Origin: Tenrec ecaudatus
Lineage: Eukaryota; Chordata; Mammalia; Afrosoricida; Tenrecidae
NCBI RefSeq assembly: GCF_050624435.1
Contig: NC_134538.1
Location: forward strand, 121,741,937 to 121,805,936
Direction of reading: 5' to 3'
DNA: 64,000 nucleotides
Positions 1 to 11,154 of the stretch are shown in pieces. Under the pieces are notes generated by a model. It made no database searches, was not told the DNA's origin, and worked only from the letters and a program-made list of their open reading frames with translations. Made by a program: the position numbers and the translations under genes. Position 1 is the stretch's first letter; each line of letters starts with the position of its first letter.

Positions 1-89
1 GAGGCATAATAATGTAACTCTTAGTCATATCAAGAACAGTCGCACCATCCTCACGACAATCAATTTCAGAACATTTTTCTTCTCATACT

Positions 90-682
90 CATTGCTGTTA
101 GCTCCACCATTCCCCCAACTTCCCCTGCCCAGTCCCTAGGGAATTGTTAACCCAGCTGCTGTCTCTATAGATTTACGTATCCTGGATTCAGTATGCGTAA
201 AATCATACAAAATACCAAGAGGAAGTAAACAATAGAAGCCAAATAAAACCAAACCAAAAAACCCAACACCCACGTCAAAACAAAATAGAGAAGGAATTCA
301 ATGGAAAAGATTAAAAATGGAAATAACTTCAAAATGGGTGAAAAGGGAGATTAAGTGATAAAAAATTACATTTTAATCGAACTACATTTGCCATAACTGA
401 CTTTACAACCCTCCCTGATAGCAAGGCAACTCACACCCCTGACGATGGGCAGAGGGACTCCGAGACTTAATCCATGTGGGATCCTGCAAATGGATAGGCC
501 TTGTGCAGCTGGGTGTTCTTAATTTACACTCTGATACCAGTCCCTCCTTCAGGTTTGGATTTTATTATTCACAATCTTGGGTCACACAAGCGAGTGTGTT
601 TTTTTCCATACAGACTTAGTTGATGCCTCTCTTAGATGGCTGCTTGTTTCAACACAAGCCTGTAAGACTCCAGATGCTATTT
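90..682 (-). mobile_element. Old copy of poly-A retroposon (L1-type 3' UTR-like)
   Basis: Read on the minus strand this resembles the long poly-A retroposon found many times in this window. The part at about 540-682 (acacaagcgagtgtg, agatggctgcttgttt, caagcctgtaagactccag) aligns with the same part of younger copies at 1,390-1,490 and 32,680-33,060. It is more diverged than its neighbour at 683-1,867, so it looks older. No ORF is evident. Bases 1-90 show nothing I recognise. The assignment to an L1 3' UTR is inferred from length, poly-A and 5' truncation. Confidence 0.5.
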
Positions 683-1867
683 AAAAAAAAATGATACATT
701 ATCTATTTATTTATTTACTTTATCATTTTATTGAGAGCTTGTATAGTTCATCACAATCTATACATACATGCATTGTGTCAAGCATATTTGTACATATGTT
801 GCCATCATCATTTCCAAAACATTTTCTTTCTACTTGAGTCCTAGGTATCAGCTCCTCACTTTTTTCCTCTCCCTCCCTCATGAACTCTTGATCATTTATA
901 ATTTTTTTTTCATGTCTTACACTGACTGATGCCTCCCTTCACCCACTTTTCTGTTGTCCATCCCCTGGGAGGGGGTTCTATGTAGATCCTTGTGATTGGT
1001 CCCCTCATTCTCCCCACAACTTCCCTTTACACTCTTGCTATCGCCACTCTCATTGGTCATGAGAGGTTTACCTGTCCTGGGTTCCCTGTGTTTCCAGGTC
1101 TTATCTGTACCCCTGTACATGCTCTGGTTTAATCAGACTTGTAAGGTAGAATTGTGGTCACGATAGTGGGGGGAGGAAGCATTAAGGAACTAGAGGAAAG
1201 TTGTATGTTTCGTCAGTGCTATACTGCACCCTGACTGGCTTGTCTCTTCCTTGTGACCCTTTTGTAAGGGAATGTCGAATTGTCTACAGATGGGTTTTGG
1301 GTCTCTGTACCATACTCCCCCTCATTTGTATCGATATGATTTTTAGTTCTGCATCTTTGATGCCTGATGCTGGATCCCATTGACACTTCATGATCACACA
1401 GGCCAGTGTGCTTCTTCTATGCGGACTTTGTTGCTTCTCAGCTAGATGGCCACTTGTTTATCTTCAAGCCTTTAAGACCCCAGACATTATATCTTTTGAT
1501 AGCTGGGCACCATCAGCTCTCTTTACCACATTTGCTTATGCACCCATTTTGTCTTCAGCAATCATGTCAGGGAAGGTGAGCATCACAGAATGCTGGGTTA
1601 TTAGAAGAAAGTGTTCTTATGTTGAGAGAGTACTTAAGTGGAGGCCCAATGTCCGTCTGCTACCTTAATACTTAACATATACTTATATGTACACAGATAT
1701 ATTTCCTTATCATTATATATAAATATATTTACATATGTACATGCCTTTATTTAAACCTCTAAAAATGCCCTTTGCCTCCTATTTCTTTCCTCTATTTCCT
1801 TTTACTCTCATCTTGTCCCACAATCTGAAACCCGAATGAAGGCTGAACATGATAGTGGGACAAGATG
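683..1867 (-). mobile_element. Poly-A retroposon with a 5' inversion
   Basis: The 3' end lies at the left: an A-rich tail and the complement of gagcccccaataaaatg near 720-745. The body runs right on the minus strand to about 1,820. From about 1,821 to 1,867 the sequence switches to the plus-strand sense of the same family (gaaacccgaatgaagg through gggacaagatg). That is the segment expected next, but inverted. The short motif gggacaagatg is present at both sides of the junction. This is the pattern left by twin-primed LINE retrotransposition. There is no coding capacity. Confidence 0.65.
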
Positions 1868-2021
1868 CCATATTCTTTCTGATAGCAGTGCATCATCTAA
1901 TTTCTTTACCATAGCCACCCATTTTTAAATTGTAATTCTCATCCCCATTAGCACTTCCTATAGCCCACTCTTTTATAACACTAATCATGACTTAACATAC
2001 AATATATTTACTTATTTCCAT

Positions 2022-2160
2022 TTTTAATTGTCAATCTCCCCTACATGAAGATAAGCTCTAGAAGGTAGTGTGTTTTGTCTGATTTGTTTTTTGTTTTCCC
2101 ACCCAGTACAGTGCCTGGCTCAATAAATGTTTACAGAATGAATGAATGAATAAAATAAAA
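2022..2160 (+). mobile_element. LINE-2 (L2) 3' end fragment
   Basis: The order of motifs is the ancient mammalian L2 3' end: a clipped 'aagctctagaaggtagtg', then 'cagtgcctggctcaataa' and a terminal (gaat)n run. It is a few hundred million years diverged and has no coding capacity. Confidence 0.65.
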
Positions 2161-2865
2161 AAATGAATATTGTTTCAAATAAACAAGCTAACAAACAAAC
2201 AACCAGCCATGGTTCTATTTGATTTGCAACATTGAAAAATTGTCATAAAAACTTACGGAACAGCTATAAAACCTTGGACAGTATCTGATAATGAAACTTA
2301 GTTGTGGTGGAGTGAAATTTCTTAGTGGCTCTTCTACCCAAATCTCTGTAATTCCCACCCAAATTATTGAGTGGGCCTCTCCAAATGAGGCATATGTACC
2401 ATTAAGAAGGTATCTCTGAAACAGCAGCACAGAAAAACTCCCAGACCACTTGAAAGAGCTCTGTGACTAGATAGACTAGAGACTGGGGCACAACCCAGTG
2501 ATCCCCCTTAATCCTGAGTATTGCCCCCCAATTCTGTGTGACCATTTCAACAAAGCTATCGAATTCACCGTAGATGGAGAGTCACGTGGGAGGAACAGCT
2601 GGTGTAGAATCGGCAAAGAAGACTGGACTGTGGCAACTTGTCTGACTCCTGCCTCTTGGCCACAGGGAAGCCAGAGATCAGGTTGTGCCAGCTCCATTGC
2701 CGTTTATTGCACGATTTTTATAACATCAAGGCGTCAGCAGCATCATGCAATATAGCCCCAATATTTTGGCCATTTTATGTCTATTGACTTTAGACCTGTA
2801 TTTTTTATCCTCTCCAGTGTAAGTATAACCTTACAAATTACTCCTAGTTTGCCATAGGACACTTA

Positions 2866-3065
2866 GTGGTACAAGGAGATTTAGTGGTTCAGCGACTAAG
2901 CAATGGACCACTAACCAAACCCTTGGAAGTTTGCGCTCCCCAGCCGAGAAAGAGTTCAGAGAAATCTGTACCTGAAAGGTTCTCGCCTAGGAACTTCTGC
3001 CGGACAGCTCTATTCTGTCCTACAAAGTCACTATGAATTGAAATTGATTCAACAACAGACAGCAA
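2866..3065 (+). mobile_element. AfroSINE, diverged
   Basis: A tRNA-like head (caaggagatttagtggttcagcg) is followed by the characteristic AfroSINE second half, gctctattctgtcctacaaagtcactatgaattgaaattgattc. Divergence is higher than in most other copies. AfroSINEs are restricted to afrotherian mammals, which is the main basis for naming the clade. Confidence 0.7.
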
Positions 3066-3424
3066 CACATATAAGTGGAGATTTTAATTTCAAGAAGAGA
3101 GAGAGGAAATGAGAATGATGTCAACACTCCATGGTACTCCATTTGCCAGGAAAAGAAGGTGAAGGAAAATGTAGCATCTGTCCTTTGTTGTCGTCTCATG
3201 GCATTAGTTTTGACCCTTATTTTCTGAGTCCCCACAGTACAGCTCTTCATTACCAAGGGATCCTGCTCGTATTCCTTCTCTCATTTTGTATGCTCTTAAT
3301 TAGCAATGCGAGCCACTTTTTTGGCTTTCATGATCGCTTTGTAAATTACTCTCAATTTTGTAAGCCTATCCTTGGGTTTTCTTCTTGGCTCTGGGTGCTA
3401 CATTGCCAGGGCTCGGCTGGACAT

Positions 3425-3600
3425 ATCCATCTGGCCATCTCTCAAGATCTCAGACCTCATATGTCTAAAACCAAATTTGTCTATTTCCTCTCAAACTGGC
3501 CTCTGTTCCAGTGGTCTATTTCGGTTAATGACTTCCTTCCTCCCGGTTCTGAAATATTTCCAAGTCTTCCAACCTTTTGTGATTTTCTGAACATGTAGTC
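3425..3600 (+). mobile_element. L2 LINE fragment
   Basis: The stretch reading catatgtctaaaaccaaatttg through cagtggtctatttcggttaatg follows the L2 pattern of 'acatgtccaaaactgaact... ccagtgttccctatctcagtgaatgg'. The 155-codon open frame across 3,131-3,598 is therefore taken as a chance ORF, not a gene. Confidence 0.45.
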
Positions 3601-4588
3601 AGTTGTCGAGCTGTGTTGTTTACACTCCAGAAGATCTTGATCTAGTCCCTTCTTTCACTCAGAAGGTCTAGAGAAGAGCTTGAGATGCCACACTTTCTCA
3701 TGAGTTCAAGGTTCAAGGTGATGTTACCGTATTACAATGACCACCTGAGCCTTGCCTTCCACTTTCCATTTCATGACTCTGTGGCTGCCTGGAATACTTT
3801 AAAAAATAGAGACCTGATGTTGCCACTGTCTTTGAGAAAAGAAGAAAAGGGTTTTCTGTGTCAAAGAAGATTTGGAAAATTACAGACAGAATGAAAATAT
3901 TCAAAGCAGTCTACAGGCTAATCAAAATCAATCATTAACACTGATGAAAGTCCTTTTAGTTCATTTCTTTGTTCATATAAAATATATATGTAGGGAATAT
4001 TGTATGTTTTATCTCAGATGTATTTGTCATAAATATTTGTGTGTGTATATATATATATATTTCTTAGAGATGAAAGGATTATTTACATCTATCTCTTACT
4101 GCCCAATATATAAACCTATTCACTGAGTTCATGGGATTTCCCCACCTTAGAAAATAAGACGTCGTCTTCTCTATGTAATAAAAACACCGATGGTCCTTCC
4201 TTAAACTCCTTAACAACAGGGCATGGGGGACTCAGCACAGGCAAGCAGATGCATCCTCTCCAGACTTGGATTCAGGAGCTGGTGACTCAAGCAGCAGGGA
4301 TGACGCAGAATCCATTCTGTCCAGGGCACGGACACAATGGCAGCTGCATCCGGTTTCCAGTGGCAGCAGAGGCAGCTGCTCTGTGGCAGTGCACAGTGTC
4401 CAGCAGCCGGGGACTTGGCAGGGCAAACCCTGGGATCAGCGCTTGGCCACTTCAGCGGTGACTTCATAGGACCAGCTTGGCAGAGTGTGCTGGGTGTGAC
4501 TCTGGCCAGGTGGTTCTCCTTCCCACCTTTGCTGCTTAAATTTGCTTAAAAGTTGATTTAATATGTTGGCAATGGATACTAATCATGT
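3600..4588. other. Intergenic stretch, no gene recognised
   Basis: I see no exon-like, SINE-like or other recognisable signal here apart from a short (TA)n run at 4,038-4,060. Overlapping open frames at 4,210-4,550 on both strands lie in GC-richer sequence and have no recognisable domain, so they are not called. Confidence 0.5.
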
Positions 4589-4860
4589 TGTTACTTGCTG
4601 CCAAGTCAGCTCCAAATCACGGCAACCTTAGTGTCTAACAGAAGGAAACAGTGCCTAAACCCGCACCGCCGTCATGAGTTTTGGTGTGCGGGAGTTAGGG
4701 GTTGCTGTCATTGTGTATTTTGAGTGCCTTGCACCCCAAGAGGGCTCATCTTCAAGCATTACTTTGAACAACATTCCGCTGTAATTCCTAAGTTTGTTTG
4801 TTTTACACTTTTTAGTGTTAACATTAACTGTAACTGAAGCTATAAAAGTTGACACCGCAA
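4588..4860 (-). mobile_element. RTE-related SINE/LINE 3' fragment
   Basis: It begins with gttgttacttgctgccaagtcagctcc, which resembles the complement of the RTE 3' end (gttgttaggtgccatcgagtcagttcc). It continues with 'gagtgccttgcaccccaagagggctcatcttcaagcatta', part of a second dispersed family that I also see at 8,095-8,285 and 19,140-19,330. It is diverged. The exact family name is unknown to me. Confidence 0.45.
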
Positions 4861-5000
4861 ATTATGTTCCTGCTTAATAACGTCTGTGCAAATTATTTCC
4901 ATTGAACACTTTCTACCCAAATTGTTGGTTGCATTGTTGGCAACACATCCTTCTGATCCATCCCTTTCTGGCTGTACCGTGTTCAGTCCTTGAGCTCCCC

Positions 5001-5076
5001 TGCCCCCTTGCTTTCTCATTTTGGCTCCCTTGCCCCCTTGCTTTCTCATTTCCCCTGCCCCCTTGCTTTCTCATTT
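5001..5076. repeat. Three-copy tandem repeat, 21-bp core
   Basis: The core tgcccccttgctttctcattt occurs exactly at 5,001, 5,031 and 5,056, with spacers of 9 and 4 bases. A related, degenerate version lies near 5,287-5,320. Confidence 0.85.
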
Positions 5077-5346
5077 CTCATTTGCGTCCTGTAGTCTCAT
5101 ATAGCTGATGTGTCTCTGTCTCTCTCTTGGTGATTGTCTTAGTGTGTTTAGGTGGAAGTTTACACAGTAAATTAGGTTCTCATTGAACAATTTTTGTAAA
5201 AATTGTTCTGTGACATTGGTCACATTTTTTTCAGCCTGCCAAAATGCTCATTGTTTCCATTCTCTTTGTTCTGTGTTCGTTGGTCTAGCTCCCCTGCCCT
5301 CCTTTCCTTCTCATTTTTGCTTTTGGGTAAATGTTGACCATTGGAT

Positions 5347-5488
5347 CCCATGTAGTTGATTGACAAAGGGAGCACATTCCCCATGGGTGCTACTGTTTGT
5401 TTTATAAGCCAGTCCATCCCATGTAGTTGATTGACAAAGGGAGCACATTCCCCATGGGTGCTACTGTTTGTTTTATAAGCCAGTCCAT
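5347..5488. repeat. Perfect 71-bp tandem duplication
   Basis: Bases 5,347-5,417 and 5,418-5,488 are identical by eye. Each copy starts cccatgtagttgattgac and ends ataagccagtccat. Complete identity means either a very recent duplication or an assembly artefact. Confidence 0.9.
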
Positions 5489-6095
5489 TATTGCTCTGAA
5501 AAACTACCTCCAGGAATGGCATCATTTCCAAGGAAACAGGGCAATAATCTTGGGATTCTATCAGTTCGGCAAGTCTGATCTTTTTTAGGAAATGGAATTG
5601 TTGTTCTATGTGATTCTTTCGTTTTACCCAGCACCTTTGATTGTGCCCCAGGTCAGAATGAATGGTAGCAGTAGCCAGACCCCCTCTTGTCCTTCTGGTT
5701 TCAGGGCCGAAGAGGCCATATAGTTGAGCTATTAATTCTATGGACTAGTTGCTCTTTGGGACTTTGGTTTCCTTCATTTTCTTCTGCTCAGTGGAAAGAG
5801 TTCAGTGGTTATTTTTTATATGTCCATTTGTCAGTTTTAAGACCTCACAGATTACTCACCATATTAGGATACAAAACCTGCTACTTGGGAACTATGTTAT
5901 GCCAGGGGACCGAATGTTCCCGTAGACTGGGATCCCACGCAGTCTGATCCAGCACAGAAATTCTGTGAGGCGTCTGGAGAAAGCCAGAATATACCGCTCT
6001 GGGCTATACTCTATGCAGGCTGATATATGTAGCACACCCAAGTATGTATATGCTCGTGCCTGCAAATATAGTTACATACGCACATGTACGTACTT

Positions 6096-6302
6096 ACGTA
6101 ACTCACTGCCATCGAGTGCATTCCGACTCACAGCGACCTATAGGACAGAGTGGAATGGTCTTTGTGGCTTTCTGAGACTACAGGAATTCTTTGTAGGTAT
6201 AGAAAAACTCTTCTTTCTCCCACAGAAGAGAGAGTGGTAGTTTTGAACTGCTGACTTTGAGGTTAGCAGCTCAATACATAACCACCATGCCACCAGCGCT
6301 CC
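6096..6302 (-). mobile_element. AfroSINE
   Basis: This is a near full-length reverse-complement copy. It opens with aactcactgccatcgagtgc, passes through ctataggacagagtggaatgg and ends with accatgccaccagcgctcc. It directly abuts the CA-rich microsatellite at 6,320-6,480. Confidence 0.85.
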
Positions 6303-6319
6303 CTTTTGTTTACATACAC

Positions 6320-6480
6320 CTTCATACACACACATGCACACACACACGCACGTGCACACACCACACACACACGTACACACACCACACACACACACACACA
6401 CCACACACATGCACACACGCACACACACACCACACGCACGCACACACACACGCACACACACACACACACACACACACGAC
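6320..6480. repeat. (CA)n-rich microsatellite
   Basis: About 160 bp of interrupted CA/CACACG/CACCAC repeats. All open frames across it on both strands (Thr/His-rich or Cys/Val-rich) are repeat translations, not genes. Confidence 0.95.
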
Positions 6481-7277
6481 GCTACCCCCCAATGGATTTT
6501 TTTCCAAAGCTTTGTAGTTAAATTTTTTTTTACAAAACAACCCCATCACTTTCAAAGTACTGTCCATTACACTTAATACATTTGTCAAATCTGAAATTTC
6601 ATTCTCATTTTCAAACTCATCTGTTTCGATGGCTGACAGCACCTCCCTCATTATTTTCTTTCTACTCTTCTACGTTGTCAAATCGCTGTCCTTTGGTAGC
6701 CCTCTTCATTTGTGGAAACAAGAAGTTGCACGGAGCGAGGTCAGGTGAGTAAGGGGCCTGGGGCAAGAGAGGCATGCTGGGATTTGTTGGGGTTTTTTTT
6801 GCCAAAAACTGGTGCTCTGAGATGGCTGCGTGAACAGGTTGTGGTGACAAAACCAGTCCTCTGTCACAAGTCAGGACATGTTGTCACATAATCGTTTCAG
6901 AACCTCCGAACAGAAAGCTTGATGCACAGTCTGATTTGGTGGAACGAACTTCAAATCCACTACCAGTGGACATTTTTGTCCGTTTGGGAAGTTGACAGAT
7001 GTCCAGAAAGAGGTTTTTCATCAATCAACATTTCACCCCTTTTGAAATGAAAAATCCACTTGTGCACTTGAATTTTTCCCACAGCACTGTCCGTGTAAGC
7101 TGTGCTAAACATCACAACAGTTTCTGCAGCATTTTTCCTGAGCAGGAAACAAAATTTCACAGTCACACACTGTTCTCTTAAATTGGCCATCACAAAAAAA
7201 ATGAGGTTTGCGCAAAACGAGTTTTACAAAAAATACTTCTGTGACCGGAGAGAACCTTCCTAGGTTATGCAACTGGG
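6478..7277 (-). mobile_element. Mariner transposase remnant (copy 1)
   Basis: The minus strand encodes pieces of a mariner transposase in broken frames. At 7,193-6,960 there is a helix-turn-helix region (VKFCFLLRKNAAETV, then HLSTSQTDKNV). At 6,850-6,662 there is the catalytic-domain signature YSPDLAPCNFLFPQMKRA. The family is D,D34D mariner; several frameshifts and stops make it dead. It aligns throughout with copy 2 at 43,973-45,383. The left end lies in the CA repeat. The right end stops at 'atgcaactgggg', where an AfroSINE begins, so the right terminus is missing. Confidence 0.8.
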
Positions 7278-7475
7278 GAGTCCTAGTGGTGTAGTAAGCT
7301 ATGAACTGAGCTATGGATCACAAGGTCAGCCATTTGAACCCAATAGTCATTCCTCTGGGGAAAGAAGAGGCCGTCTATTTCTGTAGAGATTTAGTCTGGG
7401 ACTCCCAAGAGGAGCAGTTCTGCTCTGTCCTAGGTCACCAGGAGTGGGAATTGAGTCTGTGGCAGTGGGTTTGCA
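7278..7475 (+). mobile_element. AfroSINE
   Basis: It has the standard head (ggagtcctagtggtgtag) and tail (ctgctctgtcctagg, gagtctgtggcagtgggttt). It truncates the mariner remnant to its left and is followed 9 bp later by an LTR insertion. Confidence 0.85.
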
Positions 7476-7484
7476 TAGATACAT

Positions 7485-7985
7485 TGTGTCAGTCTAGGTA
7501 GACTAGGGAAACCAATCCACAGAAACTCATGTATAAGAGAGAGTTTTATATAAAGGGTAAATGCACATCAAGAAAACATCCCAACCCAGTGTTGCCCAAG
7601 CCCATAAGTCCAACATTAGCCCATATATCCGACACCAATCCACAAAGTCCTCCTCTATCACAAAACACGCACAATGACGCCGACTGAAGGAGGAAAGCCG
7701 AGTCAGTGAACATGTAAGCATCCCAGCTCTGGCAGGGGTCTCCACGTGGCTGCTCCAGCACCCAGGGCTGCATCGGCTTCTCCTCGGGGATGTCTTGCAG
7801 GAAGTCAGCCTTGCCAGCTGAAGCAGGGAACTGACTAAGGCAGCTGCACCCTGGTCCAACCATCAGAAAGCAAGAGACCTAGAACTAGAAAGGCGAGGCT
7901 CACTGAAACACGTATCTCTCCACCCCTCAATTAATCCCACATGTGTTTATAGGTCAGGTTGACACAATAAACTTTAACTATCTCA
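7485..7985 (+). mobile_element. LTR-like element with exact 5-bp TSD (tacat)
   Basis: The 501-bp element begins tgtgtcagtc and ends aactatctca, i.e. TG...CA. It is flanked by tacat at 7,480-7,484 and again at 7,986-7,990. TG/CA ends with a 5-bp duplication are typical of endogenous retrovirus LTRs. A likely AATAAA (cacaataaac) lies near the right end, so the plus orientation is preferred. It is a relative of the copy at 19,823-20,343. No internal retroviral genes adjoin it, so it reads as a solo LTR. The family name is unknown. Confidence 0.75.
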
Positions 7986-8094
7986 TACATCTACCTGTGC
8001 ACACATGTCACCACATATTCATACCCATACACCTATGTACCTATACACATATTTGTGTTATCAAAATTTGGGGGGTTGTCGTTGGAACCCCAGA

Positions 8095-8285
8095 AGTTTT
8101 TGCTGGCAAATTTTCAGAAATACATCACCAGGCCTTTCTCCCTATTCTGCCTTAGTCTGACTTAGTGCCCTGGAACTTGTCCACAGTGGTTGACTGTGCT
8201 GCCATTTGAAATCCTGTTGGCATACCTTCCAGCATCACAGCAACAAGTGAGCCACCACAGTCGGACAAAGTGTCAGGCAGGTGGT
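8095..8285 (-). mobile_element. Second SINE-like family, unnamed
   Basis: The segment gctggcaaattttcagaaatacatcacc ... gcataccttccagcatcacagcaacaagtgagcc is shared in part with 19,140-19,330 (ggttttcagaaatagatcac, tagacctttcttctgc). It resembles an RTE-tailed afrotherian SINE. The boundaries are approximate. Confidence 0.4.
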
Positions 8286-8289
8286 AGAC

Positions 8290-8485
8290 TAATGGTATGA
8301 ATAATAATTAATTCTCAGATGTTTCCTATAAGTCAAGCCAATTTCTAAGAGCTGTGTCCTCATTCATTTAACCTTTACAAAAACCTTATAAATTTTATTC
8401 CAGAACTAATACCAATTCTCTCCTTTTACCCCCATGATACAATTAAGTTATAGAGAAGATAGGTTATTTGTCCAAAGCCCATGAC
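8290..8485 (-). mobile_element. MIR SINE
   Basis: The antisense MIR signature is present: ttctaagagctgtgtcctcattcatttaacc, then acaaaaaccttataaattt, then gaagataggttatttgtccaaagcccatgac. Ancient and non-coding. Confidence 0.6.
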
Positions 8486-8524
8486 TGTAAATAAATAAAT
8501 ATGCATATATGTATGTTTAGTAAT

Positions 8525-8552
8525 AAATATATATATATATATATATATATTT
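8525..8552. repeat. (AT)n microsatellite
   Basis: An uninterrupted AT run. Further TA/TG-rich runs lie at 9,140-9,200 and 10,838-10,860. Confidence 0.9.
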
Positions 8553-9105
8553 AGTGACTGTAAGACTCAAACTTAGTGGTGACCTAATTCTTAAGATTTC
8601 TGATTGATGCTCATACTATTTTATAACCAATTATTTTCATATAACAAAATTTTATGAGCATTTACATGTTATTAAATGTTCATGTAAATATAATTTAAAG
8701 CTGTTGTATAGTTATAAGGATGATTCATGATTTCTTTAAAACCAGCTCTCTATAGTTAGACACTAAGAATATCTTGGCTCAATCTTCTAGCTATTTATTT
8801 TTAACATCCATTACTATTTCCTTGAGATAAAGACATAGAAGTAGAAAATGCCTGGTCAAAGGGTATTCAAATTATTCTCCAGAAGGATTATTATAATTTA
8901 CATGCTCATCGGGAGCCTCCTGTTTCCCTGACGCATTATTAATATGAAATATAATAATTTAATTTTTCTTTGTGATTTAAAAAAATGAACATTTCCTTTT
9001 GAATTTGAAATTATTTAAATATTTAAAGATACTTTTATTAGCCATTTATCAAAAGTTCTTTTGGGATTTGCTTACTTGATTACCTATTTAAAAAAATAAG
9101 TTGAA

Positions 9106-9970
9106 TCAGGTATAAGGCATCATGCAAAAAAAAAAAGATATAAGTGTGTGTATGTATGTGTATATATGTGTATATGTATATATGTATGTATATATGTATC
9201 ATATTAAATGAAGGGGGAAGTGCAGAGTGGAGACCCAAGGCCCAAGTGTCGACCAATGGAGATCCCCTCATAGAGGGGTTTAGGAGAGGAGATGGGTTAA
9301 TTAGGGTGTGAGGTAGTATCGATGAAGAACACAGCTTTCCCCCGGATCCTGGATGCTTCCTCCCCCCAACTACCATGATCCGAATTCTACCTTGCAGGGC
9401 TGGATAGGACAGAGGCTGTACACTGGTGCATATGAGGGTTGGAGGTACAGGGAATCCAGGGTGGATGATACCTTCAGGACCAAGGGTGTGAGGGACGATG
9501 CTGGGAGAGTGGAGGGTGAGTGGGTTGGAAAGGGGGAACTGATTACAAGGATCCACATGTGACCTCTTCCCTGGGAGAGGGACAGCAGAGAAGGGGGGAA
9601 GGGAGACTCCGGATAGGGCAAGATATGACAAAACAACGATGTATAAATTACCAAGGGCATATGAGGGAGGGGGGAATGGGGAGGGAGGGGGAAAAAAAAA
9701 GAGGACCTGATGCAAGGGGCTTAAGTGGAGAGCAAATGCCTTGAGAATGATTGGGGCAGGGAATGTATGGATGTGCTTTATACAATTGATGTATGTATAT
9801 GTATGGATTGTGGTAAGAGTTATATGAGTCCCTAATAAAATGTAAAAGAAGAAAAGAGAAAAAAATGATTAGGGCAAAGACTGTACAGATGTGCTTTATA
9901 CAATTGATGTATGTATATGTATGAACTGTGAAAAGAATTGTATAAGCCCCAATAAATTTTTAAAAAAATA
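9106..9970 (+). mobile_element. Poly-A retroposon, 5' truncated, with doubled tail
   Basis: It starts at tcaggtataaggcatc, an internal point of the family, so it is 5' truncated. It ends in aataaatttttaaaaaaat. The 11-base sequence aataagttgaa flanks it at 9,095-9,105 and 9,971-9,981, a target-site duplication. The last part of the element occurs twice in tandem: tgtgctttatacaattgatg through taataaaatgtaaaagaa at about 9,770-9,850, and again at about 9,890-9,965. The frames of 60-211 codons within it are not recognised proteins. Confidence 0.8.
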
Positions 9971-10104
9971 AATAAGTTGAAACATCTTAGAAGATAATTA
10001 AAGTCTATGCCTGTTCTGACCCCAAATACTTTCTATTTCTCTTAGAAGCGCAATGTATTTACCCTATATGGCCACGTGGACGATTTTGTACGGAATTGAA
10101 CCAT

Positions 10105-10257
10105 CCCAAACCAAACTTACTGCCATCGAGTCAATGCTGTGGATTTCTGGAGTAGGAAGCCCAGTCTTTTTCTCGCCGAGCTGCGGTGGTTTTGAACTGA
10201 TCACCATGAGGATCACAGCCTCACAGCCTAATATGTAACCACTACGCCACCAGGATG
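10105..10257 (-). mobile_element. AfroSINE with internal deletion
   Basis: It carries actgccatcgagtcaatgctg at the left and gtaaccactacgccaccagg at the right. About 50 bp of the usual middle, including the 'ctataggacagagtagaactg' block, is missing. Confidence 0.8.
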
Positions 10258-10901
10258 GAATCATATGACGGTACCGTTTTTTGTGGATACAAATGGTTGA
10301 CTATTTTTCATTTCATATGATTAAACCTCATGAATTCCCCCCAAATTTGTTCTTCAATAGAGTACTTTCACAAATGCCTTCCGCCTCTCTGCTTGGTGAG
10401 ATCCTACTCACTCTTTGGGAGGTGGGGCTGGGGGGCACATCACCACTCCAGATCCCTGCTACCTCTCTTCAGTTCCCCTTCCCCCGCAGTTCAGGAAAAG
10501 GTAAAGCTCTCCTCTTTACACTCTCCCTGACTCTTCCCTCTCGTGGCGGCAGAATGGTCCCCAAGTATTGCAGCCGGTTGGCGGAAGGCTGACGACCCCT
10601 CTGCTTCTCTTTGCCAGTGCAAGCTATTTGTTTTGGCAGCCACCGAGGCTAGCCAAGTTCCTGCCCAACAAGTATCCGTTTAATTGAAAAACTAACCACC
10701 TTGGGGCCCAGCTAGTGTCTTAGTAGCCAAATAACTGCTATTTCCTTCCATGTGAAATACGAATGTGTTAACAGTCTCTAAGTGATTATTTTATTTGAAA
10801 ATTTTCCTTTTTATTGTGAACCACCGATATCTGCAATATATATATATATACATATATATATTCTTCTGTATTTTGGGAGATAATAATTACCGGTATATTG
10901 A

Positions 10902-11095
10902 ATTTGAGTCCTGATGGTATAGCAAGTTAAACATTGGGCTGCTAACTGAAAAGTCAGCAGTTTGAAACCACCAGCCTCTCTGCAGGAGAAAGATGAGGCT
11001 TTTCTATTCCCATAAAGACTTAGAGTCTGGAAAAGAAAAACCCCACAGGGACTATTCTGCTCTGTCCTATAGGTTCACTATGAACCAGAATATCC
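10902..11095 (+). mobile_element. AfroSINE
   Basis: Head gagtcctgatggtatagcaag, B-box-like gcagtttgaaaccaccag, and second half ctgctctgtcctataggttcactatgaaccagaat. Full length, moderately diverged. Confidence 0.85.
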
Positions 11096-11154
11096 TTGGA
11101 GTTCAGAGAGACTATTTAAAGTACATGGGAGGATGTGCATAGGTTATATGCAAA

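Noticed and set aside
3131-3598. A 155-codon frame that could be a hydrophobic protein
   Set aside because: It runs over an old L2 fragment, starts at no supported ATG and has no domain.
6138-6651. Cys/Val-rich or Thr/His-rich frames
   Set aside because: They are translations of the CA-rich microsatellite.
9080-9715. A 211-codon minus-strand frame
   Set aside because: It lies across the poly-A retroposon and a TG/TA simple repeat; other copies do not keep it open.
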